Below the pieces are notes generated by a model. It worked only from the letters and a program-made list of their open reading frames with translations. It was not told where the DNA came from and did not search any database. A stretch of DNA of 64,000 bases, taken from JARIHC01 sp035692985. Its GTDB lineage: Bacteria; Patescibacteriota; Saccharimonadia; Saccharimonadales; UBA4665. The position numbers were made by a program, and so were the translations under genes. The stretch spans positions 1 to 64,000 of the forward strand of contig DASSHG010000005.1 in the NCBI GenBank assembly GCA_035692985.1. Direction: 5' to 3'. Shown here piece by piece: positions 32,355 to 41,393 of the stretch (its first letter is position 1; every line of letters begins with the position of its first letter).

Positions 32355-32828
32355 CTATTTGATGAGGCCGACCCCTTTGACTGATTCGAGAGTATGGCCG
32401 GTCTGAGAATGCAGTGGAGATGGTAGTTCGTCAGTAGTGAACCAGCCAATTTCGTCGATCTTGTGCGGCTCGTTATTTTTAACCTGCTTCGGGTCGACCT
32501 GGGCCGCGAAGACTATCGCCACCCAGTGCGTCGGGGTGCCATCGTCCAGCTTGCGGTGTGCATCATAGACCTTGATGAACTGCAGATTGAAAGCGTCTGC
32601 CCCAAACTCTTCTTGGATTTCGCGTTTGATGGTGTCTTCTATGGAATGGCCAAATTCGTGCGCGCCGCCGCCGTTATCCCAACGGCCATGCTCATCGCGA
32701 CAATTCTTGCCGCGTTTGTGCAGCAGAAAGCGGCCTTGGCCGTCGTGGCAGACGAATGAGCAGGATACCCCGATGAACTCCACGCCCCGCTTCCGATTAT
32801 GCTCATCACTGGCTAGGCCTTTACCCAT
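32355..32828 (-). CDS. NUDIX hydrolase
   Basis: Pyrophosphohydrolase of 157 residues for a nucleoside-diphosphate derivative. The Nudix box GGAHEFGHSIEDTIKREIQE plus EFG is at about 53-75, with the REIQEE metal-binding core intact. Before it, FLLHKRGKNCRDEHGRWD is the IDI/YfcD-like start. It stands between rpsJ and rplC, which are normally adjacent. It starts seven bases after the rpsJ stop and should be co-transcribed with it. The substrate is unknown. Confidence 0.9.
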   Translation of the reverse strand: MGKGLASDEHNRKRGVEFIGVSCSFVCHDGQGRFLLHKRGKNCRDEHGRWDNGGGAHEFGHSIEDTIKREIQEEFGADAFNLQFIKVYDAHRKLDDGTPTHWVAIVFAAQVDPKQVKNNEPHKIDEIGWFTTDELPSPLHSQTGHTLESVKGVGLIK

Positions 32829-32835
32829 ATGGCTA

Positions 32836-33186
32836 TTACATCTTGATTTCGACGTCGCAACCGGCTGGCAGGCTGAGATTCATCAGGCTGTCTATAGTCT
32901 TCGGCGTGGGTTCGAACACGTCGATCAGGCGCTTGTGTACGCGTATTTCGAACTGTTCCCGGCCCTTCTTATATACATGGGGGCTTTTGACGACCGTGAA
33001 CGTACTGCGGCGGGTCGGCAGCGGAATCGGTCCGGCAAGCGAAGCGCCGGTCCGGAGCGCGGTGTCAATGATTTGTTTGGCGGCCTGGTCTATGACCTTG
33101 TGGTCGTAGGCCTTAAGACGGATACGGATCCGTTGTTTGACGTCCGGCGCAGGCGCCTTTGGTGGAGTTTTGGCTGGTTCTGCCAT
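32836..33186 (-). CDS. rpsJ: Ribosomal protein S10
   Basis: 116 residues including a Pro/Ala-rich N-terminal extension of 18. The core has IRIRLKAYDHKVIDQAAKQI, GPIPLPTRRSTFTV and HKRLIDVFEPTPKTIDSLM. The ATG at 33184-33186 has GGAAGGAA upstream and is preferred over the frame start at 33246. Confidence 0.96.
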   Translation of the reverse strand: MAEPAKTPPKAPAPDVKQRIRIRLKAYDHKVIDQAAKQIIDTALRTGASLAGPIPLPTRRSTFTVVKSPHVYKKGREQFEIRVHKRLIDVFEPTPKTIDSLMNLSLPAGCDVEIKM

Positions 33187-33234
33187 AGGTGGTGTTCCTT
33201 CCCGGCCTGTATGGCCGATCTGCTGTAACATCTC

Positions 33235-33263
33235 TTTATATTGCAAAAGCGACTTTTAGTCAG
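33235..33263 (-). promoter_or_regulatory. rpsJ promoter
   Basis: CTGACT (33258-33263), 17 bases, TATAAA (33235-33240), about 48 bases before the S10 start. A moderate match. Confidence 0.5.
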
Positions 33264-33332
33264 CAGTAATTAATTATGTCTCAATCCTAGCAGATTAGCC
33301 TCTGTTTGGCTAGCCTAGTGCGGGCCAACCTA

Positions 33333-35339
33333 TTACTTCTTGGTAATCCTGACGAGGTGGGCGCCTTTGCCCGGACCAAAATAGTCAGAATGGTGCGCAA
33401 GGTCTTCTACGGAGAATCCACGTACTTCAAGTTCTGCGACCTTGGATTCTATGGCCGCCCAAGACGTATTGTCGCGGGCATGAAAAAGCAGGGGTTTCTG
33501 TTTCCGCTCGGCAAGCCTCAGCATGCCTTTGAAGGCCTTTTCACCATAGCCATCGTGCTGATGTGCTGGCAGAACCGCTAGATCGCTAATATATATTACC
33601 TGTTGGTCCTCGAGGTCGAGATTTGCTTCCTCTTCATCTATTACCGCTAAGACATTAGCCTCATAGGCGAGAATATATCCGACCGGTTCGCCTTCGGGTG
33701 TGTGCATGATGTAACTATGGGTCCCCGGTATGCTGTCGCTTGCGAATATATGTCGCTCAGGCGGCATTTGATCGACATCGGACCCGTATACCGCCTTTTC
33801 TATTAATGCATAAGGCCCTTGGAAAGCCTTGGTCGCCGGCACGAATTCGATCGGGTCAAACTCCGGATCTCTCTGATATAACAACTTTTGGTCGCGAGCA
33901 TCGGAATATTGCATGATTGCGGGAATCCGCTCGACCGCCTTCAAGGGTAGGTCGTACTTTTCCCGGCCATGAATACCGAGATATACCGCGTCAAAATCCG
34001 CCATTTCAGCACGTTCCATATAGGCGCCAAAAAACTCCCGGTACCGCTTGAGCATTGTATTCCGGTCACGACCTTCATTGGTCTCAATGTTATCGATGAC
34101 GATGGTACCTCGACCTTCGCCCGGATTATAGAACAATACGGAATGGGCCATCAGCTGGTTCTCAGAATCATACACCGCCATGACCGACACCCTCGGATCA
34201 GAATAGGCGGCCTCGACACAGGAGCGGGCCATACCGGTCGGGGTCATGCAGCACCGGGTATCAGCCCCGACGGTGAAGATACGCGGATCGTCCTTTGTTA
34301 GCACTTCCACCCGGGAGCCATCGGATAATTCCATGCTCCAGCTTGGTATTCGCGCTTCGTTATCCCCGTACTCTAAGAGGTTACCGAGCGCCTTGATGGC
34401 AGTCTCTCCTTCGTGCACCCGCAAAAGCTCCCCAATAAATGCTGGATGCGCATCCAGCGTCTCTTGGTCGATATTCCCAGGTAGTGTTCCCTGCTCTTCC
34501 ATCTCAATAAGCACCCGGCTGATACCCACCACCTTATTCCAGGCAAGTATGGCGTTCGGGTTGTCCGCTGCTCCGTCGCTCAGAGCGGTCCGGCGGACTT
34601 TCCAAGCATTGACTAGCTTCTCGCGAGGCGTCGTACCGTGTGTCTGGACCCATGCTTGTGCCTCTCGGACATATTGCTTACGCCGTTCTGCCATCTGATG
34701 AAGTGAGGACAAGACTGCAGCTTGGCTTTCTTTACCAACTATAAATCCGTAACGTTTAGCATTATTTAACAGATCTTTCAGTTTCATATCTGTCTGGGTC
34801 AATCCCCCTTGAAAGCCAAGTTCGCCGTTCATAACCTTATGCTGAAAGTCTTGGCCGTCCTGTATCTCTCCGGCTAGAAGCATCCGGTACGCCTGGGCTC
34901 TGGTGTCGGTAGAAAAAAGTTCGTTGACCCGCCTTTCTTTAGTGGGCAGTTTCGTAGGGTCTTCACTGTTAAACGCGGCCATCAGCAGTGTCGCTTCTCC
35001 ATCCAAATCTTCCATCGGTGTGCCAGCGATTTCTGCAGGAACATGGAACTCTGCCAACCAGTACGTCGCATCGTGGATATTATCGTCGATGCCAAGTTCA
35101 ATCCTTCTACGGATCAAGGTGGCCAGCGGACATCTGGCCCATCCCCTCGGCACATATTCTGCATGAGCCAAAATTGATTCTACTCTATCAAAGTCCACAC
35201 CGTCCGCAGAAACTTCTCCGGCGCTATGCCCCCCGGCAATAATCGCAGCCACTGCTATGTTGTCGAATGGATTATGAGGATTCGGTTCGGGAATATGAGC
35301 GACATAGGGCCGCACCTCTGCCAAGCGTCTTTCAGGCAT
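33333..35339 (-). CDS. Large unknown protein with a C-terminal GNAT-like domain
   Basis: A 668-residue soluble protein located between tuf and rpsJ. Residues 1-330 are mainly helical and unrecognised. The region around 345-480 contains GADTRCCMTPTGMARSCVEA, VMAVYDSENQLMAHSVLFY and IVIDNIETNEG, which looks like an acyltransferase-type beta fold with clustered Cys. The C-terminal region (about 560-660) carries EPVGYILAYEANVLAVIDEE, YISDLAVLPAHQHDGYGEKA and FHARDNTSW, a GNAT-like pattern with an acetyl-CoA loop. It has its own promoter, so it is not part of the ribosomal operon. The function is unknown. Confidence 0.85.
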   Translation of the reverse strand: MPERRLAEVRPYVAHIPEPNPHNPFDNIAVAAIIAGGHSAGEVSADGVDFDRVESILAHAEYVPRGWARCPLATLIRRRIELGIDDNIHDATYWLAEFHVPAEIAGTPMEDLDGEATLLMAAFNSEDPTKLPTKERRVNELFSTDTRAQAYRMLLAGEIQDGQDFQHKVMNGELGFQGGLTQTDMKLKDLLNNAKRYGFIVGKESQAAVLSSLHQMAERRKQYVREAQAWVQTHGTTPREKLVNAWKVRRTALSDGAADNPNAILAWNKVVGISRVLIEMEEQGTLPGNIDQETLDAHPAFIGELLRVHEGETAIKALGNLLEYGDNEARIPSWSMELSDGSRVEVLTKDDPRIFTVGADTRCCMTPTGMARSCVEAAYSDPRVSVMAVYDSENQLMAHSVLFYNPGEGRGTIVIDNIETNEGRDRNTMLKRYREFFGAYMERAEMADFDAVYLGIHGREKYDLPLKAVERIPAIMQYSDARDQKLLYQRDPEFDPIEFVPATKAFQGPYALIEKAVYGSDVDQMPPERHIFASDSIPGTHSYIMHTPEGEPVGYILAYEANVLAVIDEEEANLDLEDQQVIYISDLAVLPAHQHDGYGEKAFKGMLRLAERKQKPLLFHARDNTSWAAIESKVAELEVRGFSVEDLAHHSDYFGPGKGAHLVRITKK

Positions 35340-35348
35340 AATCTACAT

Positions 35349-35377
35349 ATTATATCATACTTCATCAATATGGTAAA
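35349..35377 (-). promoter_or_regulatory. Promoter of the 668-residue protein gene
   Basis: TTTACC (35372-35377), 17 bases, perfect TATAAT (35349-35354), nine bases before the ATG at 35339. Confidence 0.75.
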
Positions 35378-35393
35378 TAAACCTGTCTGCCTT

Positions 35394-35747
35394 CTAAGCC
35401 GCGCTGTTCGGCTGGCCCGCCCACGCGTCCGGACTGGGCTGCTTAGCAACACTGGCATAAACGGGAGTACTGCGATGGGCGTCAATGGCAGTTTTATCAG
35501 GAGTGACAGTGCGTGCCAGAAAATCATCAGCACCTGTAATTTTCTCGAAGAAGTTGATAACCGCTGTTTCGGGTCTTTCTTGCCGACAACCCGGAACCGT
35601 CACTTCAGCGGCGACCTCACTATAACGCAGCTCAATACCGCACCTAAAACAGCCAAAAAGACGGCGTCGTTCACCATCCATGCCAACTGGGCTGGGGCCA
35701 AACCGTTGAATTAGATTGATGTATCCCGTTCTCCGCTTTCTTTCCAA
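35394..35747 (-). CDS. Doubtful ORF, possibly a broken gene
   Basis: A 117-codon frame starting with TTG. Its second half (from ETAVINFFEKITGADDF) looks like real protein, but its first half is Arg-rich. In a neighbouring frame a 31-residue ORF starting at 35803 (MPEKPEEISSFIPS) and a hydrophobic stretch (MVNDAVFLAVLGAVLSC) look more protein-like. The three pieces in order could be one frameshifted gene or two tiny genes. The stretch 35340-35840 holds nothing else that I can support apart from the promoter at 35349-35377. Confidence 0.35.
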   Translation of the reverse strand: MERKRRTGYINLIQRFGPSPVGMDGERRRLFGCFRCGIELRYSEVAAEVTVPGCRQERPETAVINFFEKITGADDFLARTVTPDKTAIDAHRSTPVYASVAKQPSPDAWAGQPNSAA

Positions 35748-35840
35748 GCCCGTCGCACACAGATGCTGGGTATGAATGAAGATATTTCCTCTGGTTTCTC
35801 AGGCATAGGCCAATACTATACTATACATTTATAGAATAGC

Positions 35841-35862
35841 AAAAGAGCCTCCGGAGAGGCTC
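35841..35862 (-). terminator. Intrinsic terminator of the str operon after tuf
   Basis: On the minus strand GAGCCTC (35856-35862) pairs GAGGCTC (35845-35851) around TCCG and is followed by TTTT. It lies 25 bases after the tuf stop. Confidence 0.85.
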
Positions 35863-35886
35863 TCAAGTTTTGTTTTTAGGTTGCTC

Positions 35887-37071
<1,185 letters not shown>

Positions 37072-37142
37072 AAGGGTAGGTTCTCCTAGTTAGTTACTTA
37101 TTTTGCGTAGACGTAAATTAAGCCCACGCAGCTTACCGAATA

Positions 37143-37171
37143 ATGTTAGCGGATATCACAGGGTTTGTAAA
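37143..37171 (-). promoter_or_regulatory. tuf promoter
   Basis: TTTACA (37166-37171), 17 bases, TAACAT (37143-37148), with a leader of about 65 bases and a Shine-Dalgarno AGGAG before the EF-Tu ATG. Confidence 0.65.
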
Positions 37172-37174
37172 GGG

Positions 37175-37561
37175 TTATTTGCGACGCTTTACAGCTTGTT
37201 TCTGTTTAGCGATTCTTTCTTCCAGAATATCTGCCGAAGTTGAATCGTATCTCCACGATCTAACCCGCACCTCTTGAGTATCCCGCGCTGAGATTAAAAT
37301 TGCCGCATAACCTTCCGGCACCTCCTGACCAATATCGCCCATACGTTCTATCGGAGTATAGCTAAGCTTAAAATAAGTTACTCGCTGTGGCTTAAACCTT
37401 TGATTTTCTTCCGCTACTCGGGTAACAAGCGCGCTACCAATCTCCAGTGCAGCCAATTCAAATGCTCTTGCCCTGCTTATTGGTAGACATTCGGTGTGAC
37501 TATTAACAGGCATTGCGCCATTTGGCATTTCACCAGGGATAAATTCAACTTTTGGTCTCAT
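37175..37561 (-). CDS. Hypothetical protein between fusA and tuf
   Basis: A 128-residue protein starting MRPKVEFIPGEMPNGAMPVN. An in-frame ATG 15 bases upstream overlaps the -10 box, so the second ATG is chosen: it lies six bases after TATAAT and the mRNA should be leaderless. The C-terminus is Lys/Arg-rich (AKQKQAVKRRK). The gene is A+T-richer than fusA and tuf. No family recognised. Confidence 0.7.
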   Translation of the reverse strand: MRPKVEFIPGEMPNGAMPVNSHTECLPISRARAFELAALEIGSALVTRVAEENQRFKPQRVTYFKLSYTPIERMGDIGQEVPEGYAAILISARDTQEVRVRSWRYDSTSADILEERIAKQKQAVKRRK

Positions 37562-37567
37562 AGTTAT

Positions 37568-37596
37568 ATTATACAACTATTCGTCAGATATATCAA
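37568..37596 (-). promoter_or_regulatory. Leaderless promoter of the ORF between fusA and tuf
   Basis: TTGATA (37591-37596), 17 bases, perfect TATAAT (37568-37573), six bases before the ATG. Confidence 0.75.
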
Positions 37597-37605
37597 GCTT
37601 GAGAA

Positions 37606-39693
37606 TTACTTGCTGTTTTTCTTGATGATTTCTTCAGCCACATGCGACGGCACGTCGGCGTAGTGATCCAGTTCCATGCTAGAGCTGGCGCGGCCTTGGG
37701 TGGAACTGCGCAGGTTGGTGGTGTAGCCGAACATTTCGCCCAGCGGTACAAAGGCGGTGATTTCTTTGACGCCGGGCGTCAGGTCTTCCATCGACTCAAT
37801 GCGTCCGCGCTTACTGTTGAGGTCGCCGATAACATCGCCCATGAATTCTTCAGGTGTAACGACGACGACTTTCATGACAGGCTCCAGTAACACCGGATTG
37901 GCTTTTTTGACGCCTGCTTGGAGCGCCATCGAGCCGGCCACCTTAAAGGCCATTTCGCTGGAGTCGACATCGTGGTAAGAACCGTCGTACAGTTCGGCTT
38001 TGATGTCCACAACCGGATAGCCGGCTAACACGCCGTTACCCATGGCCTCTTCAATACCCTGTTGGACGGGCTTGATGTACTCCTGGGGCACGACGCCGCC
38101 CTTGATGGAGTTGATAAACTCAAAGCCTTCGCCGGCCTCATTTTGGCTGAGGCGCAGCCAGACGTCGCCGTATTGGCCGCGGCCGCCGGACTGCCGGATA
38201 AATTTGCCTTGCACTTCGACGCCGTCTTTACGGATAGTCTCGCGGTATGCCACCTGTGGCTGGCCGATGTTAGCCTCCACTTTGAATTCGCGTTTCATAC
38301 GGTCGACCAGAATTTCCAGGTGCAACTCGCCCATGCCGCTGATGATAGTTTGGCCGGTCTCGTCGTCTACGTGTATACGGAAGGTCGGGTCTTCTTCGGC
38401 CAAGCGCTGGAGGGCTAGGCTCATCTTTTCCTGGTCGGCCTTGGTTTTTGGCTCGATAGCGATGCTGACCGGCGGCTCTGGAAAGGTAATGCTTTCCAGT
38501 ACGATCGGGTTATTCTGGTCGCTTAAGGTGTTGCCGGTAGTGGTGCCTTTGAGGCCAACGATAGCGGCAATGTCGCCGGCGCCGACAGAATCGACGTCTT
38601 CCCGCTTGTCGGCTTGCATGCGGACGACACGGCCAACGCGCTCTTTCTCGCCAGTGGTACTGTTGAGGATATAGCTGCCCGATTTTAAGGTGCCGGAATA
38701 GACCCGGAAGTATGCTAATTTACCGACAAACGGATCGGTGGCAATCTTGAAGGCCAGGCCGGCGAACGGCTGGGATTCTTCCGGCTTGCGCTCTATTTCG
38801 TCGCCGGTTTTGGGATGGGTACCCCAGGTACTGCCACGGTCCAGCGGGCTGGGCAGCAGCTCATTTACGGCGTCCAGGACTTTTTCAACAATCACGCCGC
38901 GGCCATCACCGCCGGTGACGGCGTAGAACTTGCCGGTCAATACAGCGCTGCGGATGGCTTGCTTGATTTCGTCCTCTGACAGGCCGTCTTCGCCAACTTC
39001 AAAGTAGCATTCCATCATTTTTTCATCTTCGGCTACGGCGTTTTCGATCAGTAAGCTGCGGTACTTCTTGGCTTTGTCTAGCATGTCTTCGGGAATTTCG
39101 CCCTCAGCCAGTTCGTGATCGGTGAATTCTTTATAGGTATAAGCTTTCATGCTGATCAGGTCGATGATACCATTGATAGACTGTTCGAAACCGATCGGTA
39201 GGTGGATTGGGAAAGCGTGCTTGTTCAGGCGGGCGTGAATAGTGTCTAGCGATTTGTAGAAATCGCCGCCGGTTTGGTTGATCTTGTTGATGAAACAGAT
39301 GCGCGGTACGCCGTACTTGTCGGCCTGGCGCCAGACGGTCTCAGACTGCGATTCAACACCCATCTTGCCATCGAAGACGACGACGGCGCCGTCGAGCACA
39401 CGCAAAGAACGTTCCACTTCAACAGTAAAGTCGATGTGTCCCGGCGTATCGATAATGTTGATCTGGTGGTCTTTCCAATAGCAGGTCACGGCGGCGGAAA
39501 CGATGGTGATACCGCGCTCGCGCTCCTGGGCCATCCAGTCAGTAGTGGTTTCGCCCTCGTGGACGGCGCCGATCTTGTGCTTCAGGCCAGTGCGGTACAA
39601 AATGCCTTCAGTTGTGGTGGTCTTACCAGCATCGATATGCGCGATGATACCGATGTTGCGGATTTGTTTCATTGGGGTTTTCTTCGTGGCCAT
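37606..39693 (-). CDS. fusA: Elongation factor G
   Basis: 695 residues; translocase GTPase. It has G1 AHIDAGKTTTTEG (about 19-31), RGITIVSAAVTCYWK, G3 DTPGHIDFTVEV and the domain IV loop with GGRGQYGDVWLRL. Full length, ending EEIIKKNSK. Part of the str operon; ORFs of unknown function flank it on both sides. Confidence 0.99.
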   Translation of the reverse strand: MATKKTPMKQIRNIGIIAHIDAGKTTTTEGILYRTGLKHKIGAVHEGETTTDWMAQERERGITIVSAAVTCYWKDHQINIIDTPGHIDFTVEVERSLRVLDGAVVVFDGKMGVESQSETVWRQADKYGVPRICFINKINQTGGDFYKSLDTIHARLNKHAFPIHLPIGFEQSINGIIDLISMKAYTYKEFTDHELAEGEIPEDMLDKAKKYRSLLIENAVAEDEKMMECYFEVGEDGLSEDEIKQAIRSAVLTGKFYAVTGGDGRGVIVEKVLDAVNELLPSPLDRGSTWGTHPKTGDEIERKPEESQPFAGLAFKIATDPFVGKLAYFRVYSGTLKSGSYILNSTTGEKERVGRVVRMQADKREDVDSVGAGDIAAIVGLKGTTTGNTLSDQNNPIVLESITFPEPPVSIAIEPKTKADQEKMSLALQRLAEEDPTFRIHVDDETGQTIISGMGELHLEILVDRMKREFKVEANIGQPQVAYRETIRKDGVEVQGKFIRQSGGRGQYGDVWLRLSQNEAGEGFEFINSIKGGVVPQEYIKPVQQGIEEAMGNGVLAGYPVVDIKAELYDGSYHDVDSSEMAFKVAGSMALQAGVKKANPVLLEPVMKVVVVTPEEFMGDVIGDLNSKRGRIESMEDLTPGVKEITAFVPLGEMFGYTTNLRSSTQGRASSSMELDHYADVPSHVAEEIIKKNSK

Positions 39694-39709
39694 AATTTCT
39701 ATCCTTCTT

Positions 39710-40051
39710 CTAAATTTTTGCTGATACTAAAAGTGCGCTACATGCTAATTTTTCGACCGGCCCAACTAATCCAAAGCTAGTGACTTCTTCGACGCCAGCG
39801 CAATCCCTATCGTCAACCGTGTAATACGAGTCTTCGGTCATTATGGCGTTAAGTTTGTCATTATCACCAGAGGTCAAGCCATGTAGTACGTCATGAGCCG
39901 GTAGAAAGCGCTCTCTTGCGGGATTTGTAATCTGTGTCGTTCCATTTCGCTCCGCAACCTGATTATGGATCATCAACCGGGCCAGGACATCTTTTAGCGG
40001 GCATCCTGGACAACGGCCCATGTCAAATTGCTCGCACGGAGGAAGCGGCAT
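39710..40051 (-). CDS. Hypothetical protein between rpsG and fusA, Cys-rich N-terminus
   Basis: A 113-residue protein with ATG five bases after the rpsG stop. It starts MPLPPCEQFDMGRCPGCPLK, with three Cys spaced C-x8-C-x2-C that could bind a metal, and has further Cys near residues 83 and 104. Given that zinc sites have been lost from its ribosomal neighbours, this is notable. No family recognised. Confidence 0.66.
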   Translation of the reverse strand: MPLPPCEQFDMGRCPGCPLKDVLARLMIHNQVAERNGTTQITNPARERFLPAHDVLHGLTSGDNDKLNAIMTEDSYYTVDDRDCAGVEEVTSFGLVGPVEKLACSALLVSAKI

Positions 40052-40056
40052 GTATC

Positions 40057-40536
40057 TTAGCTCCGGGCAAAGTGGGCGAAGGCGCGGTTGGCCTCGGCCA
40101 TCTTATGGGCGTCTTCCCGTTTCTTGACGGCGGCGCCTTGGTTATTGTAAGCGTCAGTCAGCTCGGCGGCGAGCCGGTCTTCCATGCTCATACCTTTGCG
40201 GGCCCGGGCGGCGGCCACGAACCACATCATGGTCAGGTGTTGCTGGCGCTGGCCCTTAACCTCGAACGGAATCTGGTAGTTGGCGCCGCCGACACGGCGG
40301 GAGCGGGTTTCCAACGATGGCTGGACATTCTTCATGGCCTGCTCAAAAACATCGAGTGGGTTATCAACCTTGAGCTTGTTAGCGGCCTTTTCCATGCCGC
40401 CGTATACCAGCCGTTCAGCCAGCTGCTTTTTGCCGTTGAGCATGACGCGGTTGATCAGGCGCTGGACTTGGACGCTTTTGTAAATACGATCCGGCTGGAT
40501 GTCGCGGATGAGCGACTTCGTCTTTTTACGCGGCAC
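40057..40536 (-). CDS. rpsG: Ribosomal protein S7
   Basis: 159 residues, GTG start (40534-40536). It has MPRKKTKSLIRDIQPDRIYK, then RLINRVMLNGKKQLAERLVY and VRRVGGANYQIPFEV-like RSRRVGGANYQIPFEVKGQ. The start lies inside the preceding unknown ORF, 11 bases before the end of that ORF. Confidence 0.96.
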   Translation of the reverse strand: MPRKKTKSLIRDIQPDRIYKSVQVQRLINRVMLNGKKQLAERLVYGGMEKAANKLKVDNPLDVFEQAMKNVQPSLETRSRRVGGANYQIPFEVKGQRQQHLTMMWFVAAARARKGMSMEDRLAAELTDAYNNQGAAVKKREDAHKMAEANRAFAHFARS

Positions 40537-40852
40537 GGTCTACCCCCGGTGATGGTATCTGCTGGCTCCAGTCCTGGATAGTTTCATGTAACAGGGGTGG
40601 AGGGACTGCCTCTTCAACGACTGGAGGGCTCTGGCTTATAGTTCCTTCTTTTCGCAGGGCGCTGCCATCATCCGGCACGCTCTCGTCTATCAAGACAGCT
40701 ATGATGTTTGGCACGAAACGATTGCTTTTAAGTTTCTGTACCAGCTGGGCAGAAAAGGTGTCGGGGTACCGAAAAAAAATACGATCTTCATGGCCGCCGG
40801 GGATAATTTCGCGGATGACTTGCCCGTCCTCTAGCGCGTGAAATTTCTCCAT
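40526..40852 (-). CDS. Hypothetical protein between rpsL and rpsG
   Basis: A 108-residue protein with ATG five bases after the rpsL stop, ending 11 bases inside rpsG. It reads MEKFHALEDGQVIREIIPGG and has a Pro/Val-rich second half. The overlap means the codons for the rpsG start also encode its final residues (VDRAA). No family recognised. Confidence 0.66.
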   Translation of the reverse strand: MEKFHALEDGQVIREIIPGGHEDRIFFRYPDTFSAQLVQKLKSNRFVPNIIAVLIDESVPDDGSALRKEGTISQSPPVVEEAVPPPLLHETIQDWSQQIPSPGVDRAA

Positions 40853-40857
40853 ACCGG

Positions 40858-41271
40858 TTACTTACCGCCTTTCTTGGTGCCGTATTTGCTGCGGCCCTGT
40901 TTGCGGTCGGTGACGCCCTGCAGGTCGAGATTGCCGCGGACTACGTGGTAGCGCACACCCGGCAAGTCTTTGACGCGGCCGCCGCGGACCAGCACTACGG
41001 CGTGTTCCTGCAGGTTATGGCCTTCGCCGCCAATGTAAGCCCAGACTTCGTGGCCATTGCTGAGGCGGACGCGGGCAACCTTGCGCAAAGCCGAGTTCGG
41101 CTTCTTGGGCGTTTTGGTTGTTACGCGGACGCAAACCCCTCGCTTGAATGGCGCCGGTTTCTCATAGTTCCTGGTCTTGAGGTTGTTAGTCACGCGCTGC
41201 AAAGCCGGCGATTTACTCTTGGTAGAGGCGCGGCTGCGCGGCTTACGGACTAATTGGTTGATGGTTGGCAC
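40858..41271 (-). CDS. rpsL: Ribosomal protein S12
   Basis: 137 residues, GTG start. It has the decoding-site block TTKTPKKPNSALRKVARVRL (about 52-71) and VRGGRVKDLPGVRYHVVRGN. It is first of the str operon. An AAGGAGAG Shine-Dalgarno precedes it. Confidence 0.97.
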   Translation of the reverse strand: MPTINQLVRKPRSRASTKSKSPALQRVTNNLKTRNYEKPAPFKRGVCVRVTTKTPKKPNSALRKVARVRLSNGHEVWAYIGGEGHNLQEHAVVLVRGGRVKDLPGVRYHVVRGNLDLQGVTDRKQGRSKYGTKKGGK

Positions 41272-41290
41272 TTGCTCTCCTTACATGGAT

Positions 41291-41386
41291 GCAATCTGCT
41301 GCCGCTCGGGATCATGCCATTCTCCCAAGGCTCGGATTGCTTACTATTGTTTTCTCTAGTGTAACAGATTGGGGCGTTTCTCACAA
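41291..41386 (-). promoter_or_regulatory. str operon promoter and structured leader
   Basis: TTGTGA (41381-41386), 17 bases, TACACT (41358-41363). The leader contains a fold closed by GCAATC (41335-41340 read on the minus strand) and GATTGC (41291-41296), which may serve autoregulation. No terminator is visible between rpoC and this promoter. Confidence 0.6.
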
Positions 41387-41393
41387 GAAATTC

